From: Pterois miles
Taxonomy: Eukaryota; Chordata; Actinopteri; Perciformes; Scorpaenidae
Assembly (NCBI GenBank): GCA_947000775.1
Contig: CAMQGK010000638.1
Location: forward strand, 24,803,001 to 24,867,000
DNA: 64,000 nucleotides
Direction of reading: 5' to 3'
Shown: positions 1 through 24,070 of the stretch, piece after piece
Position numbering within the stretch: position 1 is the first letter of the stretch
How the letters are laid out: each line of letters starts with the position of its first letter
Translations under genes and position numbers: made by a program
Notes under the pieces: generated by a model
The model's database searches: none
Seen by the model: only the letters and a program-made list of their open reading frames with translations
What the model was told of the DNA's origin: nothing

Positions 1-1013
1 AGATGCTCTGAAAGGAGGAAGGAGGTTGAATAGAAATGCTACTGTGGTATTGTCTTCTTCTTTCCTTTCTGAGGGGCTGCTGGGTGTTTATTGTCTATTC
101 AGAAACATCTCTCCAGACTTGGAGCCAAGACTTGGTGTCTGGGGGAAGGTATGCTTGTTTTATTGTGGAGGGAGAGTGGAGGTGCACTTTAAAGCAGCAG
201 AGATCAGCGGGATGGGCTCAAATCACAGTCACACAGATAGACATTTACTGAGAGATACTTTTAACATTGTTAGAAATGCATCTTCCTCTGAGAAGCTTTG
301 GAGAAACAGAAACAGGACTATTCGTTTCAATAAAGATTTGTTTTTTTATGCATTTTAGTGCATTTTATTTTGAAGGCTTCTAGCTTCTTTCTCTGAATCC
401 TCTAGCATGTTAGGACATGCAGACTATTAAAAACAATGTTAAGAAATTTTCTTAATTTGCTCTGTTACTGTAAAAATTGATGAGACTGAAGCATTTAATC
501 ATTCTTAAGTGTATTTGATTATTGTATTTATCCGTCTTTAACCTTTTTTACTTCATTGTTTTTTTCTGCATTGTATCACCAAGTTGAATTCCTGTGTTCA
601 TTATACATTTGCCAAATAATCTATACAAATACATTAGATCACATTCAGTACACCTCTGATAAATATGGTATTGGATCATAAATAGTGAGCAAAATACAGA
701 TTTTGTTATAATCAGCATTATTTATGACTAAAAAAGCGGATAGACAGATTTTATTTTGTCGTCTTATTATACATAAAAGCAAAAAAACCCCAAAACATTT
801 ATTTATTTATTTATTTATTTATGTATTTATATATTTATTTTTTTTAGATTTTTTTAGATTTTAGCCAGGCCAGGCTGTTCCTTCATGGTTGTTTCTCCGG
901 GTCACGCAGCTCATGTGCCGCCCTACACCACCGGGCTGCTTCACGTTGCTGCCGTCTCTATTGTGTCCGTCATCACTGTGTTTCTGTGTGATGAGCAGCA
1001 GCAGCAGCAGCAG
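1..1013 (+). other. Upstream of lin28a exon 2 (probably intron 1)
   Basis: No exon is supported here. The first coding exon of lin28a, which in other vertebrates encodes only about ten residues, was not found and may lie upstream of the window. The stretch is A/T-rich, with a short (ATTT)n run at about 799-842. The last 100 bases are pyrimidine-rich and lead into a run of tandem CAG triplets that serves as the splice acceptor. An ATG at 885 opens a reading frame, but it has no good donor and no similarity to a LIN28 N-terminus that I could recognise. Confidence 0.5.
993..1013 (+). promoter_or_regulatory. lin28a: Tandem CAG splice acceptor of lin28a exon 2
   Basis: Seven AG dinucleotides at exact 3-nt spacing (ending at 995, 998, 1001, 1004, 1007, 1010 and 1013) lie between a pyrimidine-rich tract and the exon. 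A TGA at 992-994 in the coding frame means translation cannot enter from upstream, so splicing must occur within or after this run. The last AG (1012-1013) gives the best match to fish LIN28A N-termini (Gly-Gly then Thr-Glu-Glu), but any of the seven would stay in frame and add 0-6 alanines. Confidence 0.55.
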
Positions 1014-13221
<12,208 letters not shown>

Positions 13222-13675
13222 ACTGTGAGGATTTTCACTGCTTATAGAAAGAGCTACCTTCAGGGTTTATTTATTGAGCGGCATCACTGTGGCACTGATG
13301 TGATGTGTGGTTCAATAGAGTGCCGGCAGACATGTCGTTATTCTTCTCTCTAAGTTGTTTTTCTGCTTTGGATAAGTGTCTTAGCTTTGGAATGAAACAA
13401 TCAGACTTCCTGTTGATTCAGCTGTATAGTACCACCAGATATCAAGTCCCTGGACTGATCTGACATCATTGTGTGCCTCCGATAACTCAGCCTTCTTTAT
13501 ATTATTTTCACAAAACTCAAACACCAAAATCTTGCTGGTTTACGGCTCTCCAAAGGATTGTACACATACAGGGTGTGTGAAATATTGCACCAGGGAGGGC
13601 TTGACTGATAAATGGGTTTGCAAGTATTTGACATAAATCAGAAAGATGTATAAAACCTGCATGGTGGTTATATTC

Positions 13676-13802
13676 ATTCATTCATTCATTCATCGTCAAC
13701 CGCTTATCCCGTTAGAGGTCGCGGGGGGCTGGAGCCGATCCCAGCTGGCATTGGGCGAAAGCGGGGTACACCTGGACAGGTCGCCAGTCCATCGCAGGGC
13801 AG
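13676..13802 (-). mobile_element. SINE/LINE 3' tail fragment, inverted
   Basis: On the minus strand it reads CGATGGACTGGCGACCTGTC, then CAGCTGGGATCGGCTCCAGC and GGATAAGCGGTTGACGATG, followed by (GAAT)n. It matches the 3' half of the elements at 27147-27450 and 61366-61690 and the fragment at 47243-47388. Only the tail is present. Confidence 0.7.
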
Positions 13803-16798
13803 CATGGTGGTTATAATAGGCCTTAAATTTTATAGCAGGTGTTTTCACATGTCAGAGCAGGAAGAGTGTAAGTGCAGTTTATAAAATGCTGCCTTTCATT
13901 TAGATGTTGAGTGTAGAGGTCAACCCACTGTGGATATTTAAAGGCAGATATGATGATAGTTTGGAGCGGGAAAATGACGACGTCTTTTCTACTTTTGCAC
14001 GGCGTCACTCTGAATTCAGTCATTATTAAGAAGGCATCCTGAGGTGTTATCTGGTGGATTACATTGTAGGAATATGTTCTGTTTATTAGCACTGATTGAT
14101 GATTCTGTGACTGGCCAGAATTACTTCTGTTGCGAGTCCCTTTACCTTGTTAAATGCCGCTCTTACAAATTAATATTTGTGCATATTCCTGGAGATCCTG
14201 AAGTATTCAAGTTCATTTTGTGAATGGATGGTTACATAGAGAGACATGCCAAATTGGTAAGCAGTTCCCTCTTGTGTCTTGTATCGTGGACAAAGTGCTG
14301 ATAGTGTTGCATTACATATTTGAGAAATAACGTTTTTCCTCCTCCTCCACCTTGAATTTGTGTATTTGGAGCCTCCATGCAAAACGTTGATGTATATCCC
14401 CACGTGAGTGGTGGAGGCTTTCAGATCCCAGTTCTGCCACATGTAAAATGTCCAATCGGTACTGATTGATTGGCATCAGTCTGCCTAGAGTTGGGTGTGT
14501 AGGCACTGGTATCATTATTACCTTATTGGGACACATCATAGGAACTGAGGCCTTTTTCCTGCTCTGACAAATCAAAATATCTGCTGTGAAAAAGGTCTAT
14601 AAAAGACTGAACCACACTCCCTGTACTCATATTAGAGTTCATATGCTGCCTGTCAGTCAAACCCTTCTGTCTGCTTTCATAAAAAAAAGGGTAAAATCCC
14701 TTCAAGATTACAAACTGTTGATTACACCCTACTTCTGAAGTGCGTTTCGGGGTGACAAAAATAATCAGAATTTTGCATTTAACACTTGAAATGATGAGGA
14801 CACCTGCAAATGAGGTGGTACAATATGTAAACTATACTTGGGTGTCTCTACTTTCTTTTTGCAAAGAGAACCAAAACACTGATAATGAGGAAGATCTTGG
14901 GTCGATAATAATAATGAGAATTAATATTAAACAACATTTAGATAATACTAAATATACTAAATAATACTAAATAAATTAAGACAAAATATGATAAACATTA
15001 AATTACATTTTGTTATGTAATAGTATGACTTTATTCTAATAATATTCCAACTTACTTTCTAGTAAAATTACAACTTTATTTTCCCAATATATTAATTTTA
15101 GTTTTCTCCTAAAATTATAAGAAAGAAAATTAAGACCTTTTTTAAAATTATTCTTCATTACAACTTTTCTTTACAATAATTACCACATAATTATCAGTAA
15201 AAAAGACACAAAAATAATTGTTTAATTTTCTTTTATTACTAAACTTGAAAGATGAGGTAAACAATCCAACATGTGAATGTAAGAGATAAGACATATCCTG
15301 GGCTATTTGTGTCCACCTTTATGGGAAAACATTTTCAGGTATTATAGTGAATGTCACACAACATAAGTGCCATAACCTCCACTTTTCTACAGGGTTGAAG
15401 AGAGCTGCTTTCAATGTCATATTCCACTAAAAACAACATTATTTCACCGCACACATACATGTAAAAGCCAGTTCTACTTTTTCCAGTTGTGGTGAAATCT
15501 GTGTCTTAATTACCAAGTTGCCATTTCAGCATTTGAACTTATATGCAAGACCAGTATTGATTGTACGGCAAACTTTGTCTGAAGGGAACGTTCACACATA
15601 CTGTATGTATCAGGGATTTGTTTCCACATAAACAGTATTTGCTCAGTTATTATTAACCTTCCTTCACTCATGTTAGTGAAGGAGCTGAATGTATATAGAT
15701 ATTATCTTTTTTATATTAGCTATTTATTCAGAGTTATTCTCCCTGAAGAGCAAACTGAACATTTGACCGATTTGACCGAACAGTTTAATTTGAACCTTTG
15801 TAACACTGAAACAACTCAATTCTGCAAAGCTTTGGCTTCTTTTGTACACATGCTGCGCAGGTTGTCACAACTTTTCTGACAAATTTCTGACAGTTCTTTT
15901 GCCGTGTAATTGTTTGCTGACTGTCATTTTACAAATTTAACTGGATTGCCACTGCACAGAAAACAACACAGCATCCCAGTGTTTCATTTTTCTGTGTGTA
16001 TGTAAAATGTTTTCTCAGTGACCTCAGGAAGAACTTTATGACTTAGTGTCTTTTAGGATGTGTGTCGATGTTTAAAATTTTACTGTCTTGGGGAGCCTGA
16101 AGACCCAAGGTATTACTGCCAAATGAGCCATGCACTGTCTTTGTGTCAGTATGTGAGACGCGACACGGAGCAGCAAGTACTGTGGCAACCTTGTATACCT
16201 TAAAGGAACCGTCCACACCTTTAAGATTGCGTGTCTTTCAGCATGATGTACGATTGTATTTTACATGTGGAAAAGTGGTCAAACATTATAAGATATTCAG
16301 CTTCAAACAAGCGGGACAGCAGAAACTTTCCTCCATTACATAAAACACCAGCTTAAAGGAAAGTAGTATCTCGTGTTTAGAAGGTAACCCCTCAAATTGC
16401 GAAAACCCATGATGACTTATCCTAACCTTAACTTTTCATGGTCAATTCTGTGCCTCTGATAACTCAGCCATTTTTACATTTCTCTTGGTGTTACGGACAG
16501 GTTCAATTTTGTTGATTAGTGAGCTTTATGGATGTTGGTAGGTGTATTTTTAAAATGTCCCAGGTTGGTTCCTTTAGCTAGCTGCTAAAACTATTCTTTG
16601 GAGTTTATGCATTTCTTCTGGTTGTCTGGTTGCTGAAAGACAGTCGGGGAAATGTAAGAAATCACAAAGTACTGGTAGATATAAAGTCAGCAAAGCAGAA
16701 GTAGATTAAAACAGTTCATCACAAATAAGCCCTGGAATGGCACTATATTTTCACCATGTTTTTTATTGTACATATCCAGTGTCTTTTTCACACGTATT

Positions 16799-16804
16799 AA
16801 TAAA
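16799..16804 (+). terminator. Candidate polyadenylation signal AATAAA (lin28a, proximal)
   Basis: Canonical hexamer 3.6 kb after the lin28a stop. It lies upstream of the let-7 and miR-125 sites, so its use would remove them from the mRNA. Motif only. Confidence 0.25.
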
Positions 16805-17099
16805 ATGTTCATGATGTGTCTGCATGATAATGAGTAGAATAATAGATTAGCTTTTTCTTGTACAGGGGGACTGGCGATCAAGCCCATAGAGGAGGTTTAA
16901 AAGCATCAGTACTGATCATCATTAAAGATCATTACGCCTGCTTGAGTTCATCACTGCTCACTATGGTGCAGTACAATGGGGTCTGATCTACCATGTTTAA
17001 TACTCTAATTTAGTCCAAGTCCCAGTGTTTTGTCGTTTTGTGTATTGCTTCTTGTGTGTGACCAAGACCGATCTCGTCTTGTCTAAAATCTATACAAGT

Positions 17100-17107
17100 C
17101 TACCTCA
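17100..17107 (+). promoter_or_regulatory. let-7 8-mer seed site, putative lin28a 3' UTR
   Basis: CTACCTCA is the full complement of let-7 bases 1-8. LIN28A is a classical let-7 target, so a site here is expected if the 3' UTR reaches this point. It is 3.9 kb after the stop. Confidence 0.45.
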
Positions 17108-17243
17108 GGTGTGGTTTTGGACAGCTTGAGAACAGCATGTCCAAACAAACTGTTTTGTATGAATTGTAAATGTTTTGTTTATTAAGTGGTTTGTTCAAGT
17201 ATTTATTACATGTCTTTTTACATTTTTTCAATGTGATGTGTGT

Positions 17244-17250
17244 TACCTCA
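17244..17250 (+). promoter_or_regulatory. Second let-7 seed site (7mer-A1)
   Basis: TACCTCA lies 144 bases after the first let-7 site, a distance compatible with independent binding of two complexes. Confidence 0.35.
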
Positions 17251-17579
17251 TAGACCATATTCTGGTATCTTTATGCCCGTTGTTGCTGCCAAGATAACAT
17301 GAGATCCCAAACTTAAGACCAAAGTGGTGCTTCTGAATGAAGTCTCAGCCTTGTTTCCAGGAAATAGAGAGAGAGAGAGACACACACAAAAGAAGAGATA
17401 AATACAAAAATAAGATGTTCAGTTGCAGTCTTCAAATGAACGGCCATATCTTTACTTACCAGTGCAGACACACCCATCATATTTGTCTTTCCGGGAACTC
17501 CTTCCTCAGTACCAAAGAATGTTGGATTAAGCATGTTCATGTTGATTTGGGGTTTAAGTTTCACTTGTACTCAGTAGTA

Positions 17580-17586
17580 CTCAGGG
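17580..17586 (+). promoter_or_regulatory. miR-125/lin-4 seed site (7mer-m8)
   Basis: CTCAGGG pairs with bases 2-8 of miR-125, the vertebrate lin-4 homologue and a known repressor of LIN28A. Confidence 0.4.
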
Positions 17587-18008
17587 TTGTGTTGAAAATT
17601 TAACTCAAGTTTGTCTTTAAATACAGATCATCTTCCCAACTTACTTGATTTTTCAGCCTGTAAGTGAAATATTGTGCTGCAATACAAAGGAAAATTAAAG
17701 ATCGAGCAGAAAAAATTTGTGTTTCATTTACCAGTTTCTTATGCTTCATGTTGATGACTAAGACTTTTGCGAGACATGGAAACAAAGTTCACATTTTGAA
17801 TCTTATAATAGGCAGTAATTGCAAAGGTAATATTCAGTATTAATCAGTGTACATATTGATGCATGCAGTACTTGTGTGGAATCAGATTTCTGTCCTTTTG
17901 TCCTTGACAACGAGGATAATATTGTATTGATCAATTCTTTGACAAATTCTGTTATCAATCAAACTTCTGTGCTGTGAATACCAAACACTTGAAATGACTC
18001 TGATTTCT

Positions 18009-18014
18009 AATAAA
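18009..18014 (+). terminator. Candidate polyadenylation signal AATAAA (lin28a, distal)
   Basis: Canonical hexamer about 430 bases after the miR-125 site and directly before a repeat block, so it is a natural limit for the transcript. Confidence 0.35.
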
Positions 18015-18021
18015 AGAAAAT

Positions 18022-18182
18022 TTAAAGGTATAGTGTGTAGGATTTGTATATATTTGTGGTGGGGTTGAAAAATGCAAAAAAAAAAAAACCCCTCTCCTCA
18101 CTCCCCCCTGGGCAAAAATGTGGTAAAGTGAGCTGCCCAAAAAAAAACTGGGGTAACCCCAATCCCCTCGCTCAGAGGCCAT
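18022..18182 (+). repeat. Interspersed repeat with AGTGTGTAGGATTTG head, degraded
   Basis: The head AAAGGTATAGTGTGTAGGAT matches 40704-40940 (AAAGGTACAGTGTGTAGGAT); an inverted end lies at 50825-50870. The body here is interrupted by A-runs. Confidence 0.5.
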
Positions 18183-18396
18183 CCTTAATAAAAAAAAAAT
18201 AATTTAAAAATAAAAAAAATAATAAAATATAAAAAAAAAAAAAAAGAAAGAATAAAAAAAAATAAAAAAAAAAACAAAAAAAATGATTATAAAAATAAAA
18301 TAATATTAAAATAAAAAAATAAATAATAATTAATTAATTAATTAATTATTTTTTAAAATTATATTATAAAAAAAATTATAAAAAAAAATAAAAAGG
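18183..18396. repeat. A/T-only low-complexity block
   Basis: About 215 bases almost entirely of A with scattered T, including (TTAA)n at about 18330-18350. It is probably a decayed poly(A) of an inserted retroposon. A poly(A) run also occurs at 18778-18800. Confidence 0.8.
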
Positions 18397-18993
18397 TGGT
18401 AAATAGACAAATTGTCTCTCTAGCTTTGCTATGATTGCACATCTTTTACAGTTATGTCTATCGATAAAAATTTAAATTTCTCAGCCTCAAGTTATTGGCT
18501 ACCTTGGTGTCGTCCTCAAACACACCACAGAAAGAGAACAATGCTATAAATTTTGTAATACTTTTAGACATTTATAGAAATCTTATTATTTGGGCCTCCC
18601 ACGTATTGCTCTTCTGAGTCAATATTTCAACAACAATGTCAGATTCTAAGTTTCAAGAAGAATGGCATGTACAGATGTGTGCAGGTGTTCATGTTATTGT
18701 GTCCACCCCCTGTCGTGACAGTTGGGTTTGAGGGGAGGGTAGAGGGCCTCTGCATTGTACTGACTGGCTTCCTATTGTAAAAAAAAAAAAAAAAAAAAAA
18801 AGGGGGAACATCATAAAGCTCACCACATTTTGTGTAGGGCAAAACCGGAAGTGGTTGGATTTACCTTCAAAATATAGTGTATGACTTTGTTACCACTGGG
18901 AAAAAGATCTCAGCAATGAAATTGATAAAATATCAAATGTAGCCTGTTTGCTTTTTGTATTTTGTTAATTATATTTTATTGAATTATATTTAT

Positions 18994-19115
<122 letters not shown>

Positions 19116-19673
19116 CTTCTAGTGTATTATATTCCTATTTGTATTACATTTCACACAATTGTAGCTGAATAACCACGGTGACAATAAACAGCTTGAATCA
19201 GAAGCAGATTTATTTGTGTAGCACATATGCACATACATATTTTCATATGCATCTCTCTCAATGTACTTACCCAGAATATGGCTTTGGGAGACACTGACCT
19301 ACATTTTTTCACCGCTTTTCTGACATTTTCACCCAAACAAATAATTACAGTTAATCAAGGAAATAATTGACAGATTAATTAACAATGAAAATAATTGTTG
19401 CAGCCCCATGGACTGGGGCTGGTCATTAATATGTTGGTTATTTTATAATAAGCAAATAATGACTTTTTTGCGTAGACCCTTTATCCAGCAGCTTGCTGAT
19501 AAAATACATAAAATCCTGAGGGGATGATGATGATGCACAAGATTTTTTTTTTCTGCATGTAATTTTCACAGACCAGACACAACAACATAAACACTAAACA
19601 AGTACTACTTTTTCTCTGATATGTTAAATATTCAAATCTTTATTTACTTGTGTGTAGTTTCACAGGTTTTTTT

Positions 19674-19675
<2 letters not shown>

Positions 19676-19725
<50 letters not shown>
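19676..19725. repeat. (AC)n microsatellite
   Basis: About 24 AC units without interruption. Confidence 0.97.
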
Positions 19726-19727
<2 letters not shown>

Positions 19728-19877
19728 TAATATATTATTTCTATATATTATTTCTATAGCTGTAGCCCATATTTCCAGATACTGAATGCCCACTCATTGT
19801 GAAAATATTAGTATGGGATTATGTCCAGCATGTTTTATAGTTCTTTGGAAACAGGAGTTTTATTTTGAAAGGCGTTG

Positions 19878-19885
19878 CCGGAAGT
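19878..19885 (+). promoter_or_regulatory. ETS-type site in the probable pdik1l promoter
   Basis: CCGGAAGT is a full ETS-family core, typical of housekeeping promoters without a TATA box. It lies in the only local CpG-rich stretch (19870-20030), about 180 bases upstream of the proposed exon 1 donor. Confidence 0.4.
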
Positions 19886-20066
19886 CGCCTCGTCCCGGCA
19901 ACCTCTGCGCTGCACGCTCCGCTCAGCAGCTGCACGCTCTCTCACGTCGTCCAGTGTTTGACAAAACCTCCTCGGTTTGACTGTGCGAGCAGAACGTGTG
20001 CGGCGGTAATGGCTGCCAGGGAGAGTGAGGAAGACAACAAATGAACCCTGGAGAAGAGATTCAAAG
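19886..20066 (+). other. pdik1l: Probable non-coding exon 1 (5' UTR) of pdik1l
   Basis: CpG-rich sequence ending in a good donor, TTCAAAG|GTGAGA at 20067. The first coding exon of pdik1l begins 4.1 kb downstream at an acceptor (TTTGTCTACAG, ending 24203) with 11 bases of UTR before the ATG, so an upstream non-coding exon is required. The 5' limit is a guess. Confidence 0.45.
20009..20044 (+). other. Upstream ORF in the pdik1l 5' UTR exon
   Basis: An ATG with G at -3 and G at +4 opens an 11-codon frame (MAARESEEDNK) that stops before the exon 1 donor. If this exon is used, ribosomes would meet it before the kinase start codon. Confidence 0.35.
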
Positions 20067-20203
20067 GTGAGACTGAAAAGATGACAACTTGCAGCGTATC
20101 GTCTGCAGCCTCTTCTGCCTTTACACTATTGTCTCGTCTGCTGGGGCTACTTGTCTACTTGACTCGCAGGTGTGTTTTGAGGAATCTGGCTGAATTCTTG
20201 ATG

Positions 20204-20223
20204 ACACACACACACACACACTC

Positions 20224-20289
<66 letters not shown>
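20204..20289. repeat. (CA)n microsatellite
   Basis: About 40 CA units interrupted once by CTCACAG at about 20221. Confidence 0.97.
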
Positions 20290-20291
<2 letters not shown>

Positions 20292-20948
20292 ACAATAAAC
20301 TGTCCAGTGCTTATCATGCATGCCTCCTCCATGCTTCAAAGTTAGCACAATCTAAGAGCAAGGGGCTAGTTTAAGGTCTGAATTGTGTGTCTACATCTAT
20401 CCTGTATGTGCCGACTGTGCTGGCGAGAGCTGGACTCTTTGTTAGCTGCTGGTGTTAACGTGATTAGCTAACATTAGCTAACCAACAACATCGTTAGCTG
20501 ACGGTGGCCAGGCCACATAGCTGTTAGCCTGTTAGCCAATCAGCCGAGTGGTTGTCTAATTAGCCCGTTAGCATGCTGGCTATCGCTCTGTCAAGGAGAC
20601 AGCTTTCCGCTTCCGACTCTTTGGAGGTGTTTCTTATCACCAAACCTGTCAGTGTCAAAGTATATTTACATGAAAATCAAGTTTTTCAGGATGTGTCCTC
20701 TGAATAGCCACGTACAGGCAGGTGTTTTCGTGAGTTTGAACTCTCAGGCTAGTTGTTGTCCAGTCGTTTCCAGTGTGGCAGACTAGCAATGTTTTGAGTG
20801 TTGTTGTTTTGCGTTGGCTTGGTAAACAGCTAAACTTATGTTTTGCTAGTAGTTTCTAATTGAAAAACAGTACTTTATTTGTTTGTATGATGTTACTTAA
20901 GATGTAGGAGTAAATGAGTACTCGCACGTCATTAACTGAGCTAGAAGG

Positions 20949-21690
20949 TATACAGTATGTCATACAGTATGTCATATATACTGTAGGCTACATGACATAC
21001 TGTATGTCACATATACTGTAGGCTACATGACATACTGTATGTCACATATACTGTAGGCTACATGACATACTGTATGTCACATATACTGTAGGCTACATGA
21101 CATACTGTATGTCACATATACTGTAGGCTACATGACATACTGTATGTCACTTATACTGTTGGCTAGATGACATACTGTATGTCACTTATACTGTTGGCTA
21201 CATGACATACTGTATGTCACATATACTGTAGGCTAGATGACATACTGTATGTCACATATACTGTAGGCTACATGACATACTGTATGTCACATATACTGTA
21301 GGCTACATGACATACTGTATGTCACATATACTGTAGGCTACATGACATACTGTATGTCACATATACTGTAGGCTACATGACATACTGTATGTCACATATA
21401 CTGTAGGCTACATGACATACTGTATGTCACATATACTGTAGGCTACATGACATACAGTATGTCACATATACTGTAGGCTACATGACATACTGTATGTCAC
21501 TTATACTGTTGGCTACATGACATACTGTATGTCACATATACTGTAGGCTACATGACATACTGTATGTCACATATACTGTAGGCTACATGACATACAGTAT
21601 GTCACATATACTGTAGGCTACATGACATACTGTATGTCACATATTCTGTAGGCTATATGACATACAGTATGTCACATATACTGTAGGTCA
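20949..21690. repeat. 35-bp minisatellite, about 21 copies
   Basis: The unit CATGACATACTGTATGTCAC plus ATATACTGTAGGCTA (35 bp) is repeated head to tail with few changes. Each unit contains the near-perfect inverted repeat GACATAC-T-GTATGTC, so the array is a string of potential small hairpins. Variants include CTTATACTGTTGG and GACATACAGTATGTC, in patterns showing local unit copying. Confidence 0.97.
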
Positions 21691-22195
21691 CATAATAGAG
21701 TATGTCACTATACTGTATGTTATTATGACATACATTATGTCATTTAGCCTATATGCATCACATGTAGGCTATATGACATACTGTATACCATCCAGTATGT
21801 CATATAGCCTGTATGCTGACATACTGTATGAGGTACTGTGTGTTGTTATGATATGCATTATGTCATGTAGCGTATATGTGTCATACTGTAGGCTACATGA
21901 CATACTGTATGTCACATATACTGTAGGCTACATGACATACTGTATGTCACATATACTGTAGGCTACAGGACATACTGTATGTCACATATAGGGTATGTGG
22001 CATACTGTATGTTATTATGACATACATTATGTCATTTAGCCTATATGCATCACATGTAGGCTATATGACATACTGTATACCATCCAGTATGTCATATAGC
22101 CTGTATGTGACATACTGTATGATGTACTGTGTGTTGTTATGACATGCATTATGTCATGTAGCGTATATGTGTCATACTGTAGGCTTTATGACATA
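21691..22195. repeat. Diverged minisatellite with a 292-bp higher-order duplication
   Basis: Related but irregular units. A block starting GTTATTATGACATACATTAT at 21719 recurs at 22011, exactly 292 bases later, and continues in register through TATACCATCCAGTATGTCAT and the TGTAGCGTATATGTG segment. Four standard 35-bp-like units sit between the two blocks. Confidence 0.9.
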
Positions 22196-23898
22196 CTATA
22201 TATGTATGTCCAATATGATGATATGATGATATATATGTGTCATTATGATTTAATCAACAATCGGTTTGAGTTAAAAAGAAAAAAATTCAATCAGAATCTG
22301 AGAATTTTTACTTTTTATTCTGAAAAACAAATCTAAAAATGATATATGATATTTGGTTAAAAAATATCAAAATAGCTGTTGATCAATTTCATAGTTGACA
22401 GCTAATCAATTAATTGATTAATCATTGCAGCTCTAGTATGTAGGTTCCCTCATTTGGTTGTTTTAGTGGATGAGAGATTTCTCTAGCTGCTGTTAAATGA
22501 AGTGCTCTGCCATCATATTGGTTGATAATAAGAGACACAGGAAGGGATGCTCCTGTGTGTATTTAGGAAATGTGTTTATGCTTCAGAGAACAAGAACACA
22601 ATTATCTATTTACCAATTATCTCTCGGAAGACCACCCACCTTCTTACACCAACATGCCAATCAAGTGGGCAGTGATGGCAGCTTGATCTGTGTGGTCCAG
22701 TAACACCCTGATGAACACTTCAGGGACAGCATTTAGGTGTGTTGAGGAGTTTAATAACAGGCCAGGAAACAGGACAAAATGTGTGGCTCAAAAAAAAAAG
22801 TGACATACATATTTGTGGTTGGAAAGATGTCAGGTTTACTAGTCCACAAGAGGGAGCAAAAGGAAACTAATGTTGTTTTTCAGGGGTGTTGTGGGAATCT
22901 TGGACTCTGGGGAAAAGCCAAATACACCGAATGACACCTTCCCCTAGAAAAGATGACACTGCCTGCTAACAAGTGATGCCCAAATGACAGATATAGGACT
23001 CCTATACTCACCTGTATCATAAGTAGCTGATGTTACCATCACGTTTAGCTGAAGCTAATATGAGGCAGTCTGAGTTACACATGCAGTAAAGTATTGAAAC
23101 ACTTTGGGATTTCACATATTGCAGGAAAAGCAGAGCTAGACATCACGGCTAAAGCTGCATACTAACTCTGTCATGGACAGGAAACATTGTATTGCGGTAA
23201 TGTGCAGTCAAGCTGACCGTTACTCTCATCTCTGTGGTCAAATCGGCCAACGCTACAACTGTAGAGCACCATATACTGACATTTATGTAAAATGCATTCA
23301 AACGGCCCCGATGGAGCAGAACATGGATGGATAAACAGAGCTGATGGGGGAGCTAGAGACGGACTTAGTGAAGTTAGAGGAAGTAGACACCTGTGACTAC
23401 GTCCGGTTTTCAAAATAAGGTGTCAACAAAGGGAACTATATATATATATATATATAAAATACATATATGGAAATAAGATTGATTGGATTATATTCAACAG
23501 AAGTTTAAAACATTACATGTCCCTTAGAAATGAAAAAGAAAATACCACTAATTTGGGAGGGAAATGTCTTTATTCTTTGATTTTTTGGTTGCTGGAAAAA
23601 ATTTAATAATATTTTTTGATATATTTGACTTCAGGACATCTCTGAATACACATACAGCTGAAAATCAAACATTTTTACTGCATTCATTTAGAGATTTTCC
23701 TAAGTAAAAGTCCCTTTAAGTGCATGTTTCAACTTTTTCCCATGGTGGAGTGTTAAAAAAAATTAACAAAAGTCACAATAATCGTAAAACACATCGCAAC
23801 ACATATTGTATCGTGATATTACCGAATTGGGATATAGGTGAATCGTCCGTGCCCCAATGATAATGCACCCTTTCAAAGATGACAAACTTTTAACTATT

Positions 23899-24070
23899 AA
23901 AGGTCCCATGTTGTGCTCATTTTCAGGTTCATAACTGGATTTTGTGTTTCTACTAGAACATGTTTACATGCTGTAAAAAAAATCTACTGCTGCTTGAATA
24001 TGCCCGTATTTAGTCTCTGAAACGCTACGTTTTAACGCATTTCAACAGAATTGCGTTGCCAGGCAACAGC
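23899..24070 (+). repeat. Interspersed repeat carrying an X-box
   Basis: It begins AAGGTCCCATGTTGTGCTCA, continues TTTCAGGTTCATAACTGG and TTTCTACTAGAACATGTTTA, and ends with GTTGCCAGGCAACAGC. I recall this as a common fish dispersed repeat, but the family is not assigned. The end (24055-24067) fits the RFX consensus with a one-base spacer. The first pdik1l coding exon lies 134 bases downstream. Confidence 0.5.

Larger units (their letters stand above)
13222..18030 (+). other. lin28a: Probable lin28a 3' UTR and downstream sequence
   Basis: No coding exon follows the stop. Human LIN28A has a 3' UTR of several kilobases with let-7 and miR-125 sites. Here let-7 seed matches occur at 17100-17107 and 17244-17250 and a miR-125 seed match at 17580-17586. 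AATAAA signals lie at 16799-16804 and 18009-18014. If the 18009 signal is used, the UTR is about 4.8 kb and includes the SINE tail at 13676-13802. UTR extent is an inference from these sites. Confidence 0.45.

Noticed and set aside
20949..22195. CRISPR-like array
   Set aside because: Units are contiguous without unique spacers and the genome is vertebrate; it is a minisatellite.
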